Positions 15,476 through 24,633 of a stretch of DNA of 64,000 bases are shown here, piece by piece. Position 1 is the first letter of the stretch, and each line of letters opens with the position of its first letter. Under the pieces are notes generated by a model. The model worked only from the letters and a program-made list of their open reading frames with translations, ran no database searches and was not told where the DNA came from. Both the position numbers and the translations under genes were made by a program. Origin of the DNA: an uncultured Pelagibacteraceae bacterium (GTDB lineage Bacteria; Pseudomonadota; Alphaproteobacteria; Pelagibacterales; Pelagibacteraceae). Location of the stretch: contig CACBHY010000002.1 of the NCBI GenBank assembly GCA_902539165.1, forward strand, positions 124,001 through 188,000, in the 5' to 3' direction.

Positions 15476-16541
15476 TTTTTTCTGTTATTCTTAAAAATAT
15501 AGGAACTGTGAATAGTATGAAAAGTAATCTAATTATATGGTGAAAAGCAACAAAGTCTGGGTCTAAATCAAAAGCAATTGCTATAACAGCCACCTCATAA
15601 ATTCCCCCAGGACTAAAAGATAATATTAAAGTTAAAATATTTGTGTCAACAAATAATGTTGCAACATAGGCTGCAACTAAACCTAATACTACCAAAATAG
15701 TAGTAGCCACAATACTATGAAGAGAATTATTAGCTATCTCTTTAACAGTTTTCTCAGCAAACCTGCAACCAACTGAAGAGCCAAGTATAAGTAGACAAAA
15801 ATTTACTGTTTCATCTGGCAGTTTATATGTAGCTATATCTGTAACTTGTAACACACCGCTCGCAAATAATGTTCCAGATAACAAAGCTGCAGGAATTTTA
15901 ATTTTTTCGAAAATAAAAATAAAAAATAAAGATGCAACAATAAGTAAAAATAAATTAACATGATTTTGAGCTAAATAATTGAGACTATCATCGAACAAAA
16001 CATCGTTTTCAGTATTATTTACTATAATAAATGGAATTACGGTTATTATAATAATTAATCTAATTAGATGAGATATTGCTACTTGAGATAAATCTGTTTT
16101 TTCATTCTCGGCTAAGATCATTAAAGGTCCTAATGCACCAGGAGCTGCTGAAAATATTGAGGCTTTTTCACTATAGCTTGCAAACTTTTGAAGATATTTA
16201 GCAACAAATAAAATACAAATTATTATGTAGATTAACATAATTAATGAAGTCCAAATCCAATCAAACATTTGATTAAATAGATTTTGATCTATGTAATTTC
16301 CAATATGCAAACCTAAAATTATTAAGATAAAGCTTAATACAATTTTAGGCATAATGATTTTTAGACCTGATAAAGCAGCAATTGATGTGACAATCATTGG
16401 TCCTAAAAACCAAGCCAAGGGAATGCTCAAATACTCTGTAAAAATTGCAGTAGGAACAGAGATCAAAATTACAATAATAAATTTTATTGAAAAAACTTGT
16501 TTTAAATCTTCAAAATAAAAAGCAATGGCGTGTTTTATCAT
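15465..16541 (-). CDS. AbrB-family integral membrane transporter
   Basis: 358 residues with about ten hydrophobic segments and an internal repeat. Two similar halves each carry a conserved segment: IPLAWFLGPMIVTSIAAL in the first and IPAALLSGTLFASGVLQV in the second. FSPGGIYEVAVIA near 310 and FSAAPGALGPLMIL near 128 are the paired re-entrant motifs of this family, once annotated as putative ammonia monooxygenase. The substrate is unknown. It is divergent from a TctCBA operon over a 212-base gap; AbrB and TTT genes often co-occur. Confidence 0.8.
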   Translation of the reverse strand: MIKHAIAFYFEDLKQVFSIKFIIVILISVPTAIFTEYLSIPLAWFLGPMIVTSIAALSGLKIIMPKIVLSFILIILGLHIGNYIDQNLFNQMFDWIWTSLIMLIYIIICILFVAKYLQKFASYSEKASIFSAAPGALGPLMILAENEKTDLSQVAISHLIRLIIIITVIPFIIVNNTENDVLFDDSLNYLAQNHVNLFLLIVASLFFIFIFEKIKIPAALLSGTLFASGVLQVTDIATYKLPDETVNFCLLILGSSVGCRFAEKTVKEIANNSLHSIVATTILVVLGLVAAYVATLFVDTNILTLILSFSPGGIYEVAVIAIAFDLDPDFVAFHHIIRLLFILFTVPIFLRITEKIKK

Positions 16542-16753
16542 TCATTAAGCTTCTATCACCAACAATGCAAAAGATAAGAAAAATGTACTAACGAATTAAG
16601 TGAAATTATAGTTTTATAAAAATAAAAAAACAAAGATTTTAATAATTTTTATTAAGAAAAAAATTTTCAATTATGAGTTGTACAAACTAATTATAGGTTG
16701 CATTAATATCAAGACTATAATTAACTTATATTTTTAAACAAGAGAGGGAAATA
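16542..16753. other. 212-base divergent intergenic region
   Basis: Low-complexity AT-rich sequence between the AbrB-type and tctC genes. TATAAT at 16716-16721 is a possible -10 for tctC, but no well-spaced -35 is seen. A strong AGAGAGGGA ribosome site ends it. No ORF or convincing RNA structure was found. Confidence 0.4.
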
Positions 16754-17734
16754 ATGAATAAAATAAATAAAATATTTTCAGTATTATTCTCAGCAATCTT
16801 ATTACTCTCAGCAACAACTACAAGTTCAGTAGCAATTGAAAAATTGCACTTTGTAATCGGTGGTGGTGCAGGCGGTGGTTGGGATGGAACTGCTAGAGGT
16901 ACTGGAGAAGCTTTGACAAAAGCTGGAATGTTAAAAAGTGCATCATTTGAAAATATGTCAGGTGGTGGTGGCGGTAAAGCATTAGCTTACATGATTAACA
17001 CCAAACCAGCTAATACTGTTTTAGTTCAATCAACACCATTAGTGTTAAGATCAATTACTAGACATGAAGGTTATGTAAAAGGTAGCGGAACATTATCCTA
17101 CAAGGATGTTGTGCCAATTGCTGGTGTAATCGGAGACTATGGTGCAATTGCAGTTGCAAAGAACTCACCTTACAAAAACTTTAAAGATGTAGTTGATGCA
17201 TATAAAAAGGATCCAGGTTCAATTAAAATGGCTGGTGGATCAGTAAGAGGAAGTATGGACCATTTAATTGGTGCTTTAGCATTCCAGGCTGCAGGTGCAG
17301 ATCCAAATGCTGTTGCATACATTCCTTATGATGCTGGTGGAAAAGCATTAGCTGGACTTTTATCAGGTGAAACTCAAATCATTTCAACAGGTTTAGGCGA
17401 ATTGATGGGTGCAAGAGACCAAGTAAGAATTATTGGTATCACAGCTCCTTCAAGAGTTTCTGATGCACCAGATGCTCCAACCCTAAAAGAGCAAGGATAT
17501 GACGTACAATTCGTTAACTGGAGAGGTTTCTTTGGCCCTCCAGGTATGAGTAATTCTGATAAAAAAGCTATTGCAAAAATGCTCGGCGATGTACAAAAAA
17601 CGCCTGAATGGGAAACTGTCAGAGCAAGAAATGCATGGGTTAATATTTATAATCCGGAAGGTAAGTTTGTATCTTTCTTAGAAAAACAAACTGAAGAAAT
17701 GACAGATCTTATGAAAAAACTAGGCGTTATATAA
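16754..17734 (+). CDS. tripartite tricarboxylate transporter substrate-binding protein
   Basis: 326 residues with a signal peptide (about 1-27). The mature start EKLHFVIGGGAGGGWDGTAR is the first ligand loop of TctC/Bug proteins, and MAGGSVRGSMDHL near 155-167 is the second. The family binds carboxylates without salt bridges. It is the first gene of tctC-tctB-tctA. It is followed by a small hairpin at its stop codon and by a terminator-like hairpin over the tctB start, so TctC should be made in excess of the membrane subunits. The substrate is unknown. Confidence 0.92.
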   Translation: MNKINKIFSVLFSAILLLSATTTSSVAIEKLHFVIGGGAGGGWDGTARGTGEALTKAGMLKSASFENMSGGGGGKALAYMINTKPANTVLVQSTPLVLRSITRHEGYVKGSGTLSYKDVVPIAGVIGDYGAIAVAKNSPYKNFKDVVDAYKKDPGSIKMAGGSVRGSMDHLIGALAFQAAGADPNAVAYIPYDAGGKALAGLLSGETQIISTGLGELMGARDQVRIIGITAPSRVSDAPDAPTLKEQGYDVQFVNWRGFFGPPGMSNSDKKAIAKMLGDVQKTPEWETVRARNAWVNIYNPEGKFVSFLEKQTEEMTDLMKKLGVI

Positions 17735-17750
17735 TCCTTAGGATTATTTT
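17731..17750 (+). promoter_or_regulatory. small hairpin over the tctC stop codon
   Basis: ATAATCC (17731-17737), loop TTA, GGATTAT (17741-17747), then TTT. The 7-bp inverted repeat begins at the TAA stop codon of tctC. It may act together with the larger hairpin six bases later as a processing or pausing site. Confidence 0.45.
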
Positions 17751-17755
17751 AAATT

Positions 17756-17803
17756 AGAGCAGTGAATATAAATACTACAAAAATTATATCACTGCTCTTT
17801 TTT
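17756..17803 (+). terminator. terminator-like attenuator overlapping the tctB start
   Basis: AGAGCAGTGA (17756-17765) pairs perfectly with TCACTGCTCT (17789-17798), followed by six T residues (17798-17803). The 5' arm contains the GTG start codon of tctB (17762-17764), and the U-tract encodes hydrophobic residues of its first membrane segment. A 23-base loop is long for a terminator, but the arms and T-run are ideal. It is likely to reduce read-through from tctC into tctBA and may hide the start codon. Confidence 0.7.
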
Positions 17804-18232
17804 GTATTTTCAGCATTCTATTTATATCTAGCATATCAAATTCAGGTTTTTTCATTCGATGAAAATGCACCATTTAATGCAAGAACATTTCCAATTTACT
17901 TAGGTTATGCTGGATTATTTTTTTCTGGATCAAAACTAATTTTACCAGATCCAAATACTATAAAGGTCAAACATAAAAACTTAGAGTATAAAAAAACAGG
18001 TACACTTATACTTATCGCAATTATTTATGGAGCTACAATTTTAAAAGTTGGTTATTTTTTAACAACTTCTTTATTTTTATTTACATCTTATTATTTTTTA
18101 GGAGAGCGAAGATGGATCTTAATGTTTTTATTATCTTTTCCATTTGTAGCTGCTTTTATGTATCTCCTTCATGGTGTTCTTGATATTTATTTAAGAGATC
18201 CATTTTTACAATCAATTGGAGTTATGGGATGA
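17762..18232 (+). CDS. tripartite tricarboxylate transporter, small membrane subunit
   Basis: 156 residues with four predicted membrane segments (about 9-28, 40-58, 78-100, 115-145), as usual for TctB. The only plausible start is the GTG at 17762, inside the attenuator hairpin; no ATG occurs before the first membrane segment. It overlaps tctA in ATGA. Sequence conservation in this subunit is low; the call rests on topology and position between tctC and tctA. Confidence 0.82.
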   Translation: MNINTTKIISLLFFVFSAFYLYLAYQIQVFSFDENAPFNARTFPIYLGYAGLFFSGSKLILPDPNTIKVKHKNLEYKKTGTLILIAIIYGATILKVGYFLTTSLFLFTSYYFLGERRWILMFLLSFPFVAAFMYLLHGVLDIYLRDPFLQSIGVMG

Positions 18233-19728
18233 TTGATGGAATATTAATTGGATTAACAACTGCACTCACATTCCAAAATATATTAATGGTTATGGTTGGT
18301 TGTTTTTTTGGAACTATAATTGGAATGCTTCCTGGTCTAGGTCCGATGACTGCTATTGCTTTAATGATACCAATTACTTATGGTTTTGATCCTGCAACAG
18401 GATTGATTTTAATGGCTGGTGTTTATTATGGAGCAATATTTGGTGGATCTACCTCCTCTATATTATTAAATGCACCTGGAGTTCCTGGAACTGTTGCTAC
18501 TTCATTTGATGGATATCCGATGGCACAACAAGGTAAAGCTGGAAAAGCTTTAGCTATTGCTGCATGGAGTTCGTTTGCAGGTGGAACATTATCTGCAATC
18601 TATTTACTATTTATGGCACCAAGTTTATCAAAAGTTAGTTTATCTTTTAGATCACCAGATTATTTTGCATTAATGATTTTAGGTTTAACAGCTATTGCAG
18701 CTTTTTCTTCTAAAGGTCAATTTTTAAAAGCAATGATGATGGTAGTGCTTGGATTAATGTTATCTTCTGTGGGTCAAGATAGTTTATCTGATATTACAAG
18801 ATTTACATTTGATAATATGAACTTAACTGATGGAATTAGTTTCGTACTAGTTGTGATGGCAACATTTGCGATGAGTGAAGCTTTAACAATTATTTTAAAA
18901 AGAAATGATCCAACTAGTGTTGCTAAACAAGTCTCTCTAACTGAACTTGGATCTATTAAAATTAATAAAGAAGAACGAAAAAAAATGTATAAAACAATTC
19001 CAAGATCATCAGTAATTGGTTTTTTAATTGGTGTGTTACCAGGCGCAGGTGCAACAATAGCTTCTTTTTTAGCTTATGGAATGGAAAGAAACGTAGTTAG
19101 TGATGAAGAGAAAGAAAAATTTGGCAAAGGAAGTGTAAATGGTTTGTCAGCACCAGAAACCGCAAATAACGCTGCTTGCTCAGGTTCTTTTGTACCGATG
19201 CTTACATTGGGAATTCCTGGAAGTGGAACTACAGCTGTAATGCTAGGCGCATTATTAGGTTTTGGAGTTCAGCCTGGTCCTAGACTTTATATGACTAATC
19301 CTGAAATTTTTTGGTCAATTATTATGTCTATGTATATTGGAATGGTAATATTGCTAATATTAAACTTACCTCTCATTCCTTATATAGCTAGAATTCTTGC
19401 TGTTCCTAAAAATTACTTAATCCCTTTAATTTTGTTTTTCTCAGTAACTGGAATTTATGTGATGTCATTTAATAATTTTGATATTTATCTAATGATTGGG
19501 ATTGCTGTGGTTGCAACATTTTTAAGATTATATGATTTTCCTATGCCCCCGTTAATTTTGGCTTTTGTACTCGGCGGGCTCATGGAGGAGAATTTGAGAC
19601 GGTCTTTATTATTAAGCAATGGTTCATGGGAATTTTTATGGGATAGAACTTTAACGGCTTGTATTTTATTAACAACAGTGCTTATTGTTCTTTGGCATAT
19701 TTACAAAACTTTTTCAAAAAAAAATTAA
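18229..19728 (+). CDS. tripartite tricarboxylate transporter, large permease subunit
   Basis: 499 residues with about 11-12 membrane segments. The N-terminal signature GMLPGLGPMTAIALMIPITYG (about 33-53) and the matching second-half motif GVLPGAGATIASFLAYG (about 265-281) are the two conserved loops of TctA. APETANNAACSGSFVPMLTLG near 304-324 is also typical. Length is standard. Start coupled to tctB (ATGA). It ends against the convergent glycosyltransferase gene with a 4-base overlap. Confidence 0.95.
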   Translation: MIDGILIGLTTALTFQNILMVMVGCFFGTIIGMLPGLGPMTAIALMIPITYGFDPATGLILMAGVYYGAIFGGSTSSILLNAPGVPGTVATSFDGYPMAQQGKAGKALAIAAWSSFAGGTLSAIYLLFMAPSLSKVSLSFRSPDYFALMILGLTAIAAFSSKGQFLKAMMMVVLGLMLSSVGQDSLSDITRFTFDNMNLTDGISFVLVVMATFAMSEALTIILKRNDPTSVAKQVSLTELGSIKINKEERKKMYKTIPRSSVIGFLIGVLPGAGATIASFLAYGMERNVVSDEEKEKFGKGSVNGLSAPETANNAACSGSFVPMLTLGIPGSGTTAVMLGALLGFGVQPGPRLYMTNPEIFWSIIMSMYIGMVILLILNLPLIPYIARILAVPKNYLIPLILFFSVTGIYVMSFNNFDIYLMIGIAVVATFLRLYDFPMPPLILAFVLGGLMEENLRRSLLLSNGSWEFLWDRTLTACILLTTVLIVLWHIYKTFSKKN

Positions 19729-20807
19729 TTTAGAATATTTTTATATTCTTCAATAATTTTTGACCAATGAAATTTATTCACATATTCTTTTGCATTTTTC
19801 CCAAGCTCTAAATATTTTTTATTTTCCAACATTGAACTAATTGCGGAATACACTTCATCAAGACTGTTACCATCACATATTAAACCAGTTTTTTCATGAT
19901 CAATTGCATCTGCGGCACCACCATCTGTTCCACCAATTGATGGAATAGCGTATTGAGCAGCTTCCACATATGCAATACCAAAACCTTCAACTGATTTTTT
20001 ATAAATTATTGAGGGCATTACAAAAATATGAGATTTAGCAATTAATGCATTTTTTAAATTAGTACTTATATCTTTAAAGAACATAACTTGATTTCCCAAA
20101 TCTAATTCTTTGACTAAAGTTTTAATATTTTCTTCCTCATCCCCATCACCAATACAAACATAAACAATATCTGGATAAATTTGCTTAAGGTTTCTTAAAG
20201 CCATTATGATTTTTTCATGGTTTTTTCTTTTATCAAATCTTGAAACTGTGATTAATCTTGGTGATTTAATTTTAAGTAAACTTTCAACTTTATCCAACGA
20301 TTTTTTATCTAATTCTTCTGCTGGATCTATGCCCGGATTTATAACTATTATTTTATCCTCGCTTATTCCACAAGTTACCGCTAAATTTTTTGTATATTTT
20401 GAGTTAGCAATAACTTTTTCACAACTGTTTAGAACTTTTACAACACGTTTGTTTATACTAGATCCTTTTGTGTGATTAATCTCTTTACTATGTATTAAGC
20501 AATATTTCTTTTTTAATGTTTTAATAAGCTCTAAACTTTTCCAATGATCAGCAATAATTCCTTCAATATTGTTGTCTTTAATATATTCATTAATTAATTG
20601 AGCTTTTCTATATTTTCTTAGAAGTTTTATTCCACCAACTCTTTCGATTGTAAAAGAGCACTGTTCATCAAAATCTTTATGCCCCTCAATAAAATCTGCA
20701 AAAACTTTTATCATAAAGTTTTTTGATAATTCTCTTGAAAGACCCCACATCAAATTTTGCATTCCACCCAGTTCAGGTGGAAAGGATCTAGTGACGATTA
20801 AATGCAT
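19725..20807 (-). CDS. family 4 glycosyltransferase (GT-B)
   Basis: About 360 residues from the ATG at 20807. The N-terminal domain opens with TRSFPPELGGMQNLMWGLS, and the C-terminal domain has VSRFDKRKNHEKII near 190-203 and the E-x7-E donor-binding region in EGFGIAYVEAAQYAIP near 265-280. Such enzymes add a sugar from a nucleotide donor in lipid or polysaccharide synthesis. It follows the thioredoxin-like gene in a TGATG overlap, so the two are cotranscribed. Donor and acceptor are unknown. Confidence 0.87.
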   Translation of the reverse strand: MHLIVTRSFPPELGGMQNLMWGLSRELSKNFMIKVFADFIEGHKDFDEQCSFTIERVGGIKLLRKYRKAQLINEYIKDNNIEGIIADHWKSLELIKTLKKKYCLIHSKEINHTKGSSINKRVVKVLNSCEKVIANSKYTKNLAVTCGISEDKIIVINPGIDPAEELDKKSLDKVESLLKIKSPRLITVSRFDKRKNHEKIIMALRNLKQIYPDIVYVCIGDGDEEENIKTLVKELDLGNQVMFFKDISTNLKNALIAKSHIFVMPSIIYKKSVEGFGIAYVEAAQYAIPSIGGTDGGAADAIDHEKTGLICDGNSLDEVYSAISSMLENKKYLELGKNAKEYVNKFHWSKIIEEYKNILN

Positions 20808-21361
20808 CAATCATGTTTCCATTTAATGCTGCAACCAGCACTTGGAGTTTGTTCCTCTGGACCTTTTCCTGTCTCAGCCACTTGCTTCATAGCTTTTAAT
20901 AAATCGGTTTCTCCGTCTCTTATAGGTATAAGTTTTTTTAATTCTCTTACTCGACCCCTATACTGAAGTTCTAAGTCTTTGTTATATCCAAAAAAATCAG
21001 GGGTACAAACAGCATCGTATTTCTTTGCAACTTCTTGAGTTTCATCTGTTAAATATGGAAAATTAAAGTTATTCTCTTTTGAAAACTTTATCATATTCTC
21101 AAATGAGTCCTCAGGGTAGTTAACAGCATCGTTAGAACAGATTGCTATTGAATTGATCCCTATTTTTTTTAGCTCATTACAATCTTTAACAATATCCTTT
21201 GTAACTGCTTTTACATATGGACAATGGTTACAAATAAACATGATGAGAGTTCCATTTTCACCTTTAATTTCGTCCAACTTAAGAATTTTACCTTCAGTGG
21301 ATTTTAACTCAAAAGGTATAGCTTTTTTACCAAAATCACATATTGGAGTTTGTATTGGCAT
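20807..21361 (-). CDS. thioredoxin-fold (peroxiredoxin-like) protein
   Basis: 184 residues. The thioredoxin-type motif CNHCPYVKAV near 43-52 has a CxxC pair and is typical of the AhpC/TSA-like thioredoxin family of about 180-200 residues. YDAVCTPDFFGYNKDLELQYRG near 113-135 holds the cis-proline region. No signal peptide, so cytoplasmic. Likely a thiol oxidoreductase or peroxidase. It starts 20 bases from the divergent carbonic anhydrase gene and is coupled to the downstream glycosyltransferase gene, which may be chance. Confidence 0.83.
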   Translation of the reverse strand: MPIQTPICDFGKKAIPFELKSTEGKILKLDEIKGENGTLIMFICNHCPYVKAVTKDIVKDCNELKKIGINSIAICSNDAVNYPEDSFENMIKFSKENNFNFPYLTDETQEVAKKYDAVCTPDFFGYNKDLELQYRGRVRELKKLIPIRDGETDLLKAMKQVAETGKGPEEQTPSAGCSIKWKHD

Positions 21362-21381
21362 ATTGTAAGAATATATAAATT

Positions 21382-21894
21382 ATGTTTTACGATTTAAAAG
21401 ATAAAAAACCAAAAATTTCTGGCGAAAATTGGGTTGCACCCAATGCAACTATAATTGGAGATGTGACCCTAGAGAAAAACACAAGTATTTGGTTTAATGC
21501 AGTATTAAGAGGAGATTGTGAGAATATAATTGTTGGCGAAGGATCAAATGTTCAGGACGGCAGTGTTTTACACACAGATCCAGGTTATCCATTAATATTA
21601 GGAAAAAATATAACTATTGGTCATATGGTTATGCTCCACGGCTGCTCAATAGGAGATAATAGCTTAATTGGAATCGGTGCTGTAATATTAAACAATGTAA
21701 AAATTGGTAAAAATTGTATAGTAGGTGCAAAAGCTTTAATCACAGAAAATAAAGAAATACCAGATAACTCGTTGGTAGTAGGCTCACCCGGTAGAGTTAT
21801 CAGAAAGGTAACAGAGGAAGAAAAAAAAGCTATATCTGAAAATACTAAGCATTATCAAGATAATTGGAAAAAATATTCTCAATCTATATTTTAA
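21382..21894 (+). CDS. gamma-class carbonic anhydrase family protein
   Basis: 170 residues of hexapeptide repeats forming a left-handed beta helix. Histidines in VLHTDPGY, IGHMVMLHG (about 64-95) match the metal ligands of the YrdA/PaaY/gamma-carbonic anhydrase family. GRVIRKVTEEE near the end is the usual C-terminal helix. Activity cannot be inferred: many members show none. The tautomerase gene begins two bases after its stop. Confidence 0.9.
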   Translation: MFYDLKDKKPKISGENWVAPNATIIGDVTLEKNTSIWFNAVLRGDCENIIVGEGSNVQDGSVLHTDPGYPLILGKNITIGHMVMLHGCSIGDNSLIGIGAVILNNVKIGKNCIVGAKALITENKEIPDNSLVVGSPGRVIRKVTEEEKKAISENTKHYQDNWKKYSQSIF

Positions 21895-21896
21895 AA

Positions 21897-22337
21897 ATGC
21901 CAACTTATACAGTAACAAATTCAAATTTTAATTTTACTTCAAAACAACAAAAGAATTTAGCTGAAGGAATAACTAAAGTTCACAATGTAGTAACAGGAGC
22001 TAATACTTATTTTGCACAAATAATATTTAATAAAACAAAAAAAAATAACCATTTCATGGGAGGAAAAAAAGTAAGAGAGCCTTCAATATTTTTACTTGGT
22101 CAAATAAGAGCAGGTAGACCAAAAAAAATAAAAGATAAATTAATTTCCCAACTAAGAGATATTGTAATTAAAAATTCTAAATTAAATAAAACGCAAATTT
22201 GGGTTTATATTGTTGACTTACCTCCATCTCAAATGATTGAGTATGGAGAGGTTTTGCCTGAGTCAGGAAAAGAAAAAATATGGTTTTCTAAACTTTCAAA
22301 AAAATTAAAAAAAAAATTGTCCAAAATAGGTCATTAG
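21897..22337 (+). CDS. tautomerase family protein
   Basis: 146 residues from the ATG at 21897. The start puts Pro at position 2 (MPTYTV), which becomes the catalytic N-terminal proline after Met removal. An earlier in-frame ATG at 21864 lies inside the carbonic anhydrase gene and would destroy this. Two similar halves of about 60 residues suggest a fused dimer of the 4-oxalocrotonate tautomerase/MIF fold. Substrate unknown. It probably shares a transcript with the preceding gene. Confidence 0.8.
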   Translation: MPTYTVTNSNFNFTSKQQKNLAEGITKVHNVVTGANTYFAQIIFNKTKKNNHFMGGKKVREPSIFLLGQIRAGRPKKIKDKLISQLRDIVIKNSKLNKTQIWVYIVDLPPSQMIEYGEVLPESGKEKIWFSKLSKKLKKKLSKIGH

Positions 22338-22677
22338 AAATTAAATAATTTTTTTTTATAATTTAACAAAAAAATTACAACTATAAATTGAAAACATAAT
22401 TGTTTTGTTTACAAGACCTTTAAATAGGTTTTTAATTTCAATTATATAAATGGTTAAAAAACCTAAAAAACCTAAAAAACCAAAAAAGACTAAAAAGACT
22501 AAAAAGACTAAAAAGAAAAAAAAGAAATTAGTTAAAACTTCTAGAAAAATAAAAAGTAAAAAAAAAGTTAAAATTAAAAAAGTTGGGACAAAAAAGTCTG
22601 CGACTAAGAAACCTTTAAAAAAAACTAGAAGATCTAATAACATCAAAACTAATAATAAAACAAGAGGAGAAAATAAA
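22338..22677 (+). other. leader of the aldehyde dehydrogenase gene with Lys-coding 9-base repeats
   Basis: The first 110 bases are plain AT-rich DNA. From an ATG at 22450 a 76-codon frame runs without stop into the aldehyde dehydrogenase; about half its codons are Lys (AAA/AAG). 22456-22524 is made of 9-base units encoding K-K-P and K-K-T. No Shine-Dalgarno precedes 22450, while a strong AGAGGAGA stands before 22678. It is either a Lys-rich N-terminal extension, a separate basic peptide that lost its stop, or untranslated repeat. The frame avoids the TAA stops that the same repeats create in another frame. Confidence 0.45.
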
Positions 22678-24222
22678 ATGAGTGCAGAAGCATTAAAAGT
22701 GTCATCAGCTCTAGATTCGTCTCATTTAAAAGTAGAATTTCCATATAAAGCTAAATATGGAAACTTTATTAATGGGAAATTTGTAGAGCCTTTATCTGGC
22801 AAGTATTTTGATAATCCGAGCCCGATATCAAATGAAATTATCTGTTCAGTAGCAAGATCAAATGAAAAAGATGTTGAGTCAGCATTAGATGCGGCTCATG
22901 CAGCTTTTAAAGAATGGGGAAAAACAGACATCACTACTAGATCAAATATAATGATGAAAATAGCAGACGTTCTTGAGCAAAATAAAGACATGCTTGCAGT
23001 TGCTGAATGTTTGGATAATGGTAAACCAATTAGAGAGTGTATGGCTGCGGATATAGCTTTAGTGATCGATCACTGGAGATATTTTGCAGGAGTAATAAGA
23101 GCTGAAGAAGGTTCTGTTGCTGAAATAAGTAATTCTCAATACTCATATAATATACCTGAGCCTTTAGGTGTGGTAGCTCAAATAGTTCCATGGAACTTCC
23201 CGTTACTTATGGCAACATGGAAATTAGCGCCAGCTCTTGCTGCAGGTAACTGTTCAGTTTTAAAACCAGCAGAACAAACACCAGCTTCTATCATGGTTAT
23301 GATGGAGCTTATTGGTGATTTACTTCCTCCAGGGGTTGTAAACATTGTAAGTGGTTTTGGTTTAGAAGCAGGTAAGCCTCTAGCATCTTCAAAGAGAGTT
23401 GCTAAAGTTGCTTTTACTGGTGAGACTACTACTGGAAGACTTATTATGCAGTATGCGGCTCAAAACATCATTCCAATCACACTAGAATTAGGTGGTAAGT
23501 CACCTAACATATTCTTTGAAGACATCATGGATAAAGATGATGATTTTTTAGATAAGTGTGTTGAAGGCTTTGTAATGTTTAACTTAAACCAAGGTGAAGT
23601 ATGTACTTGTCCAAGTAGAGCATTAGTCCAAGAGTCTATTTATGATAAATTCATGGAAAAATGTATCGCTCGAACTAAAGCTGTTATCCAAGATAATCCA
23701 TTGAAAATGGAAACTATGATTGGAGCACAAGCTTCAGTTGAGCAAATGGAGAAGATTAAGTCTTATCTAGATCTTGGTAAAAAAGAAGGTGCTAAAGTTC
23801 TCGCTGGTGGAGATGTTGGTAAACTTAATAGTGGATTGGAAAAAGGAAATTATATTCAACCTACTATTTTTGAAACTGATAATAAATCTCGGATCTCACA
23901 AGAAGAAATCTTTGGACCTGTAGTATCTGTAATTAAATTTAAAGATGAAGCAGAAGCATTAGAAATTGCTAATGATACTCTTTATGGTTTAGGTGCAGGC
24001 GTTTGGACTAGAAATGGAAATATTGCTTACAGAATGGGTAGAGCAATACAGGCAGGAATAGTATGGACAAATTGTTATCATGCTTATCCAGCTCACTCTC
24101 CATTTGGTGGTTACAAACAATCAGGTGTAGGAAGAGAAACACATAAAATGATGCTTAGTCATTACAGACAAAATAAGAATCTTCATGTTTCTTATGCTGA
24201 GAAGAAATTAGGCTTCTTTTAA
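22678..24222 (+). CDS. NAD-dependent aldehyde dehydrogenase (ExaC/AldB-like)
   Basis: 514 residues from the ATG at 22678, chosen for its ribosome site and because ALDH proteins of this subgroup start here. [21 protein letters not shown] near 172-192, FTGETTTG near 247, ELGGKSPNI near 270 with the catalytic Glu, and the nucleophile in [10 protein letters not shown] near 305 (the family's Cys). It oxidises short-chain aldehydes to acids. The following DUF779 gene is the usual partner of ExaC/AldB-type enzymes. An in-frame Lys-rich stretch of 76 codons precedes it. Confidence 0.92.
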   Translation: MSAEALKVSSALDSSHLKVEFPYKAKYGNFINGKFVEPLSGKYFDNPSPISNEIICSVARSNEKDVESALDAAHAAFKEWGKTDITTRSNIMMKIADVLEQNKDMLAVAECLDNGKPIRECMAADIALVIDHWRYFAGVIRAEEGSVAEISNSQYSYNIPEPLGVVAQIVPWNFPLLMATWKLAPALAAGNCSVLKPAEQTPASIMVMMELIGDLLPPGVVNIVSGFGLEAGKPLASSKRVAKVAFTGETTTGRLIMQYAAQNIIPITLELGGKSPNIFFEDIMDKDDDFLDKCVEGFVMFNLNQGEVCTCPSRALVQESIYDKFMEKCIARTKAVIQDNPLKMETMIGAQASVEQMEKIKSYLDLGKKEGAKVLAGGDVGKLNSGLEKGNYIQPTIFETDNKSRISQEEIFGPVVSVIKFKDEAEALEIANDTLYGLGAGVWTRNGNIAYRMGRAIQAGIVWTNCYHAYPAHSPFGGYKQSGVGRETHKMMLSHYRQNKNLHVSYAEKKLGFF

Positions 24223-24240
24223 CAAATAATAATATATACT

Positions 24241-24265
24241 GGCCCATGATTCTAAATCATGGGCC
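24241..24265 (+). promoter_or_regulatory. 10-bp perfect intercistronic hairpin next to a ribosome site
   Basis: GGCCCATGAT (24241-24250), loop TCTAA, ATCATGGGCC (24256-24265). The Shine-Dalgarno GGAG (24266-24269) for the DUF779 gene follows directly. No U-tract, so more likely an mRNA-stabilising or translation-tuning element than a terminator. GC content is high for this genome. Confidence 0.7.
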
Positions 24266-24276
24266 GGAGTTTAAAA

Positions 24277-24627
24277 ATGAAAGTATCTGCAACTAATTCA
24301 GCGTTAAACCTATTATCTGAGCTTCAAGAAAAGTACGGTGAGAAGTTAATGTTTCACCAGTCTGGAGGCTGTTGTGATGGTAGTGCACCAATGTGTTTTC
24401 AAGAAGGTGAATTCCCTTTAGGCGATAATGATTTGAAACTAGGTGAAATAGGCGGAGTGCCTTTTTACATGAATGCAGACCAATTTGAAAAGTGGAAACA
24501 TACTGATTTAACAATTGATGCTGTTAAAGGAATTGGTGGCATGTTCTCTTTGGACAATGGAACAGGTCGCAGATTTCTGACTAAATCAGAAATCTGCTTA
24601 GTAGTCGATAACGACAAAAAAAATTAA
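24277..24627 (+). CDS. DUF779 family protein, aldehyde dehydrogenase partner
   Basis: 116 residues from the ATG at 24277, seven bases after GGAG; an upstream ATG at 24259 lies in the hairpin and is rejected. The Cys-rich segment HQSGGCCDGSAPMCF near 27-41 is the DUF779 hallmark and may bind metal. The gene is regularly found just after ExaC/AldB-type aldehyde dehydrogenases, so it is presumably a helper of that enzyme; the mechanism is not known. Confidence 0.88.
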   Translation: MKVSATNSALNLLSELQEKYGEKLMFHQSGGCCDGSAPMCFQEGEFPLGDNDLKLGEIGGVPFYMNADQFEKWKHTDLTIDAVKGIGGMFSLDNGTGRRFLTKSEICLVVDNDKKN

Positions 24628-24633
24628 TCTTTA

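Noticed and set aside
22356..22646. Phe/Leu-rich 96-residue ORF on the minus strand
   Set aside because: It is only the antisense of the Lys-rich repeat; low complexity without other support.
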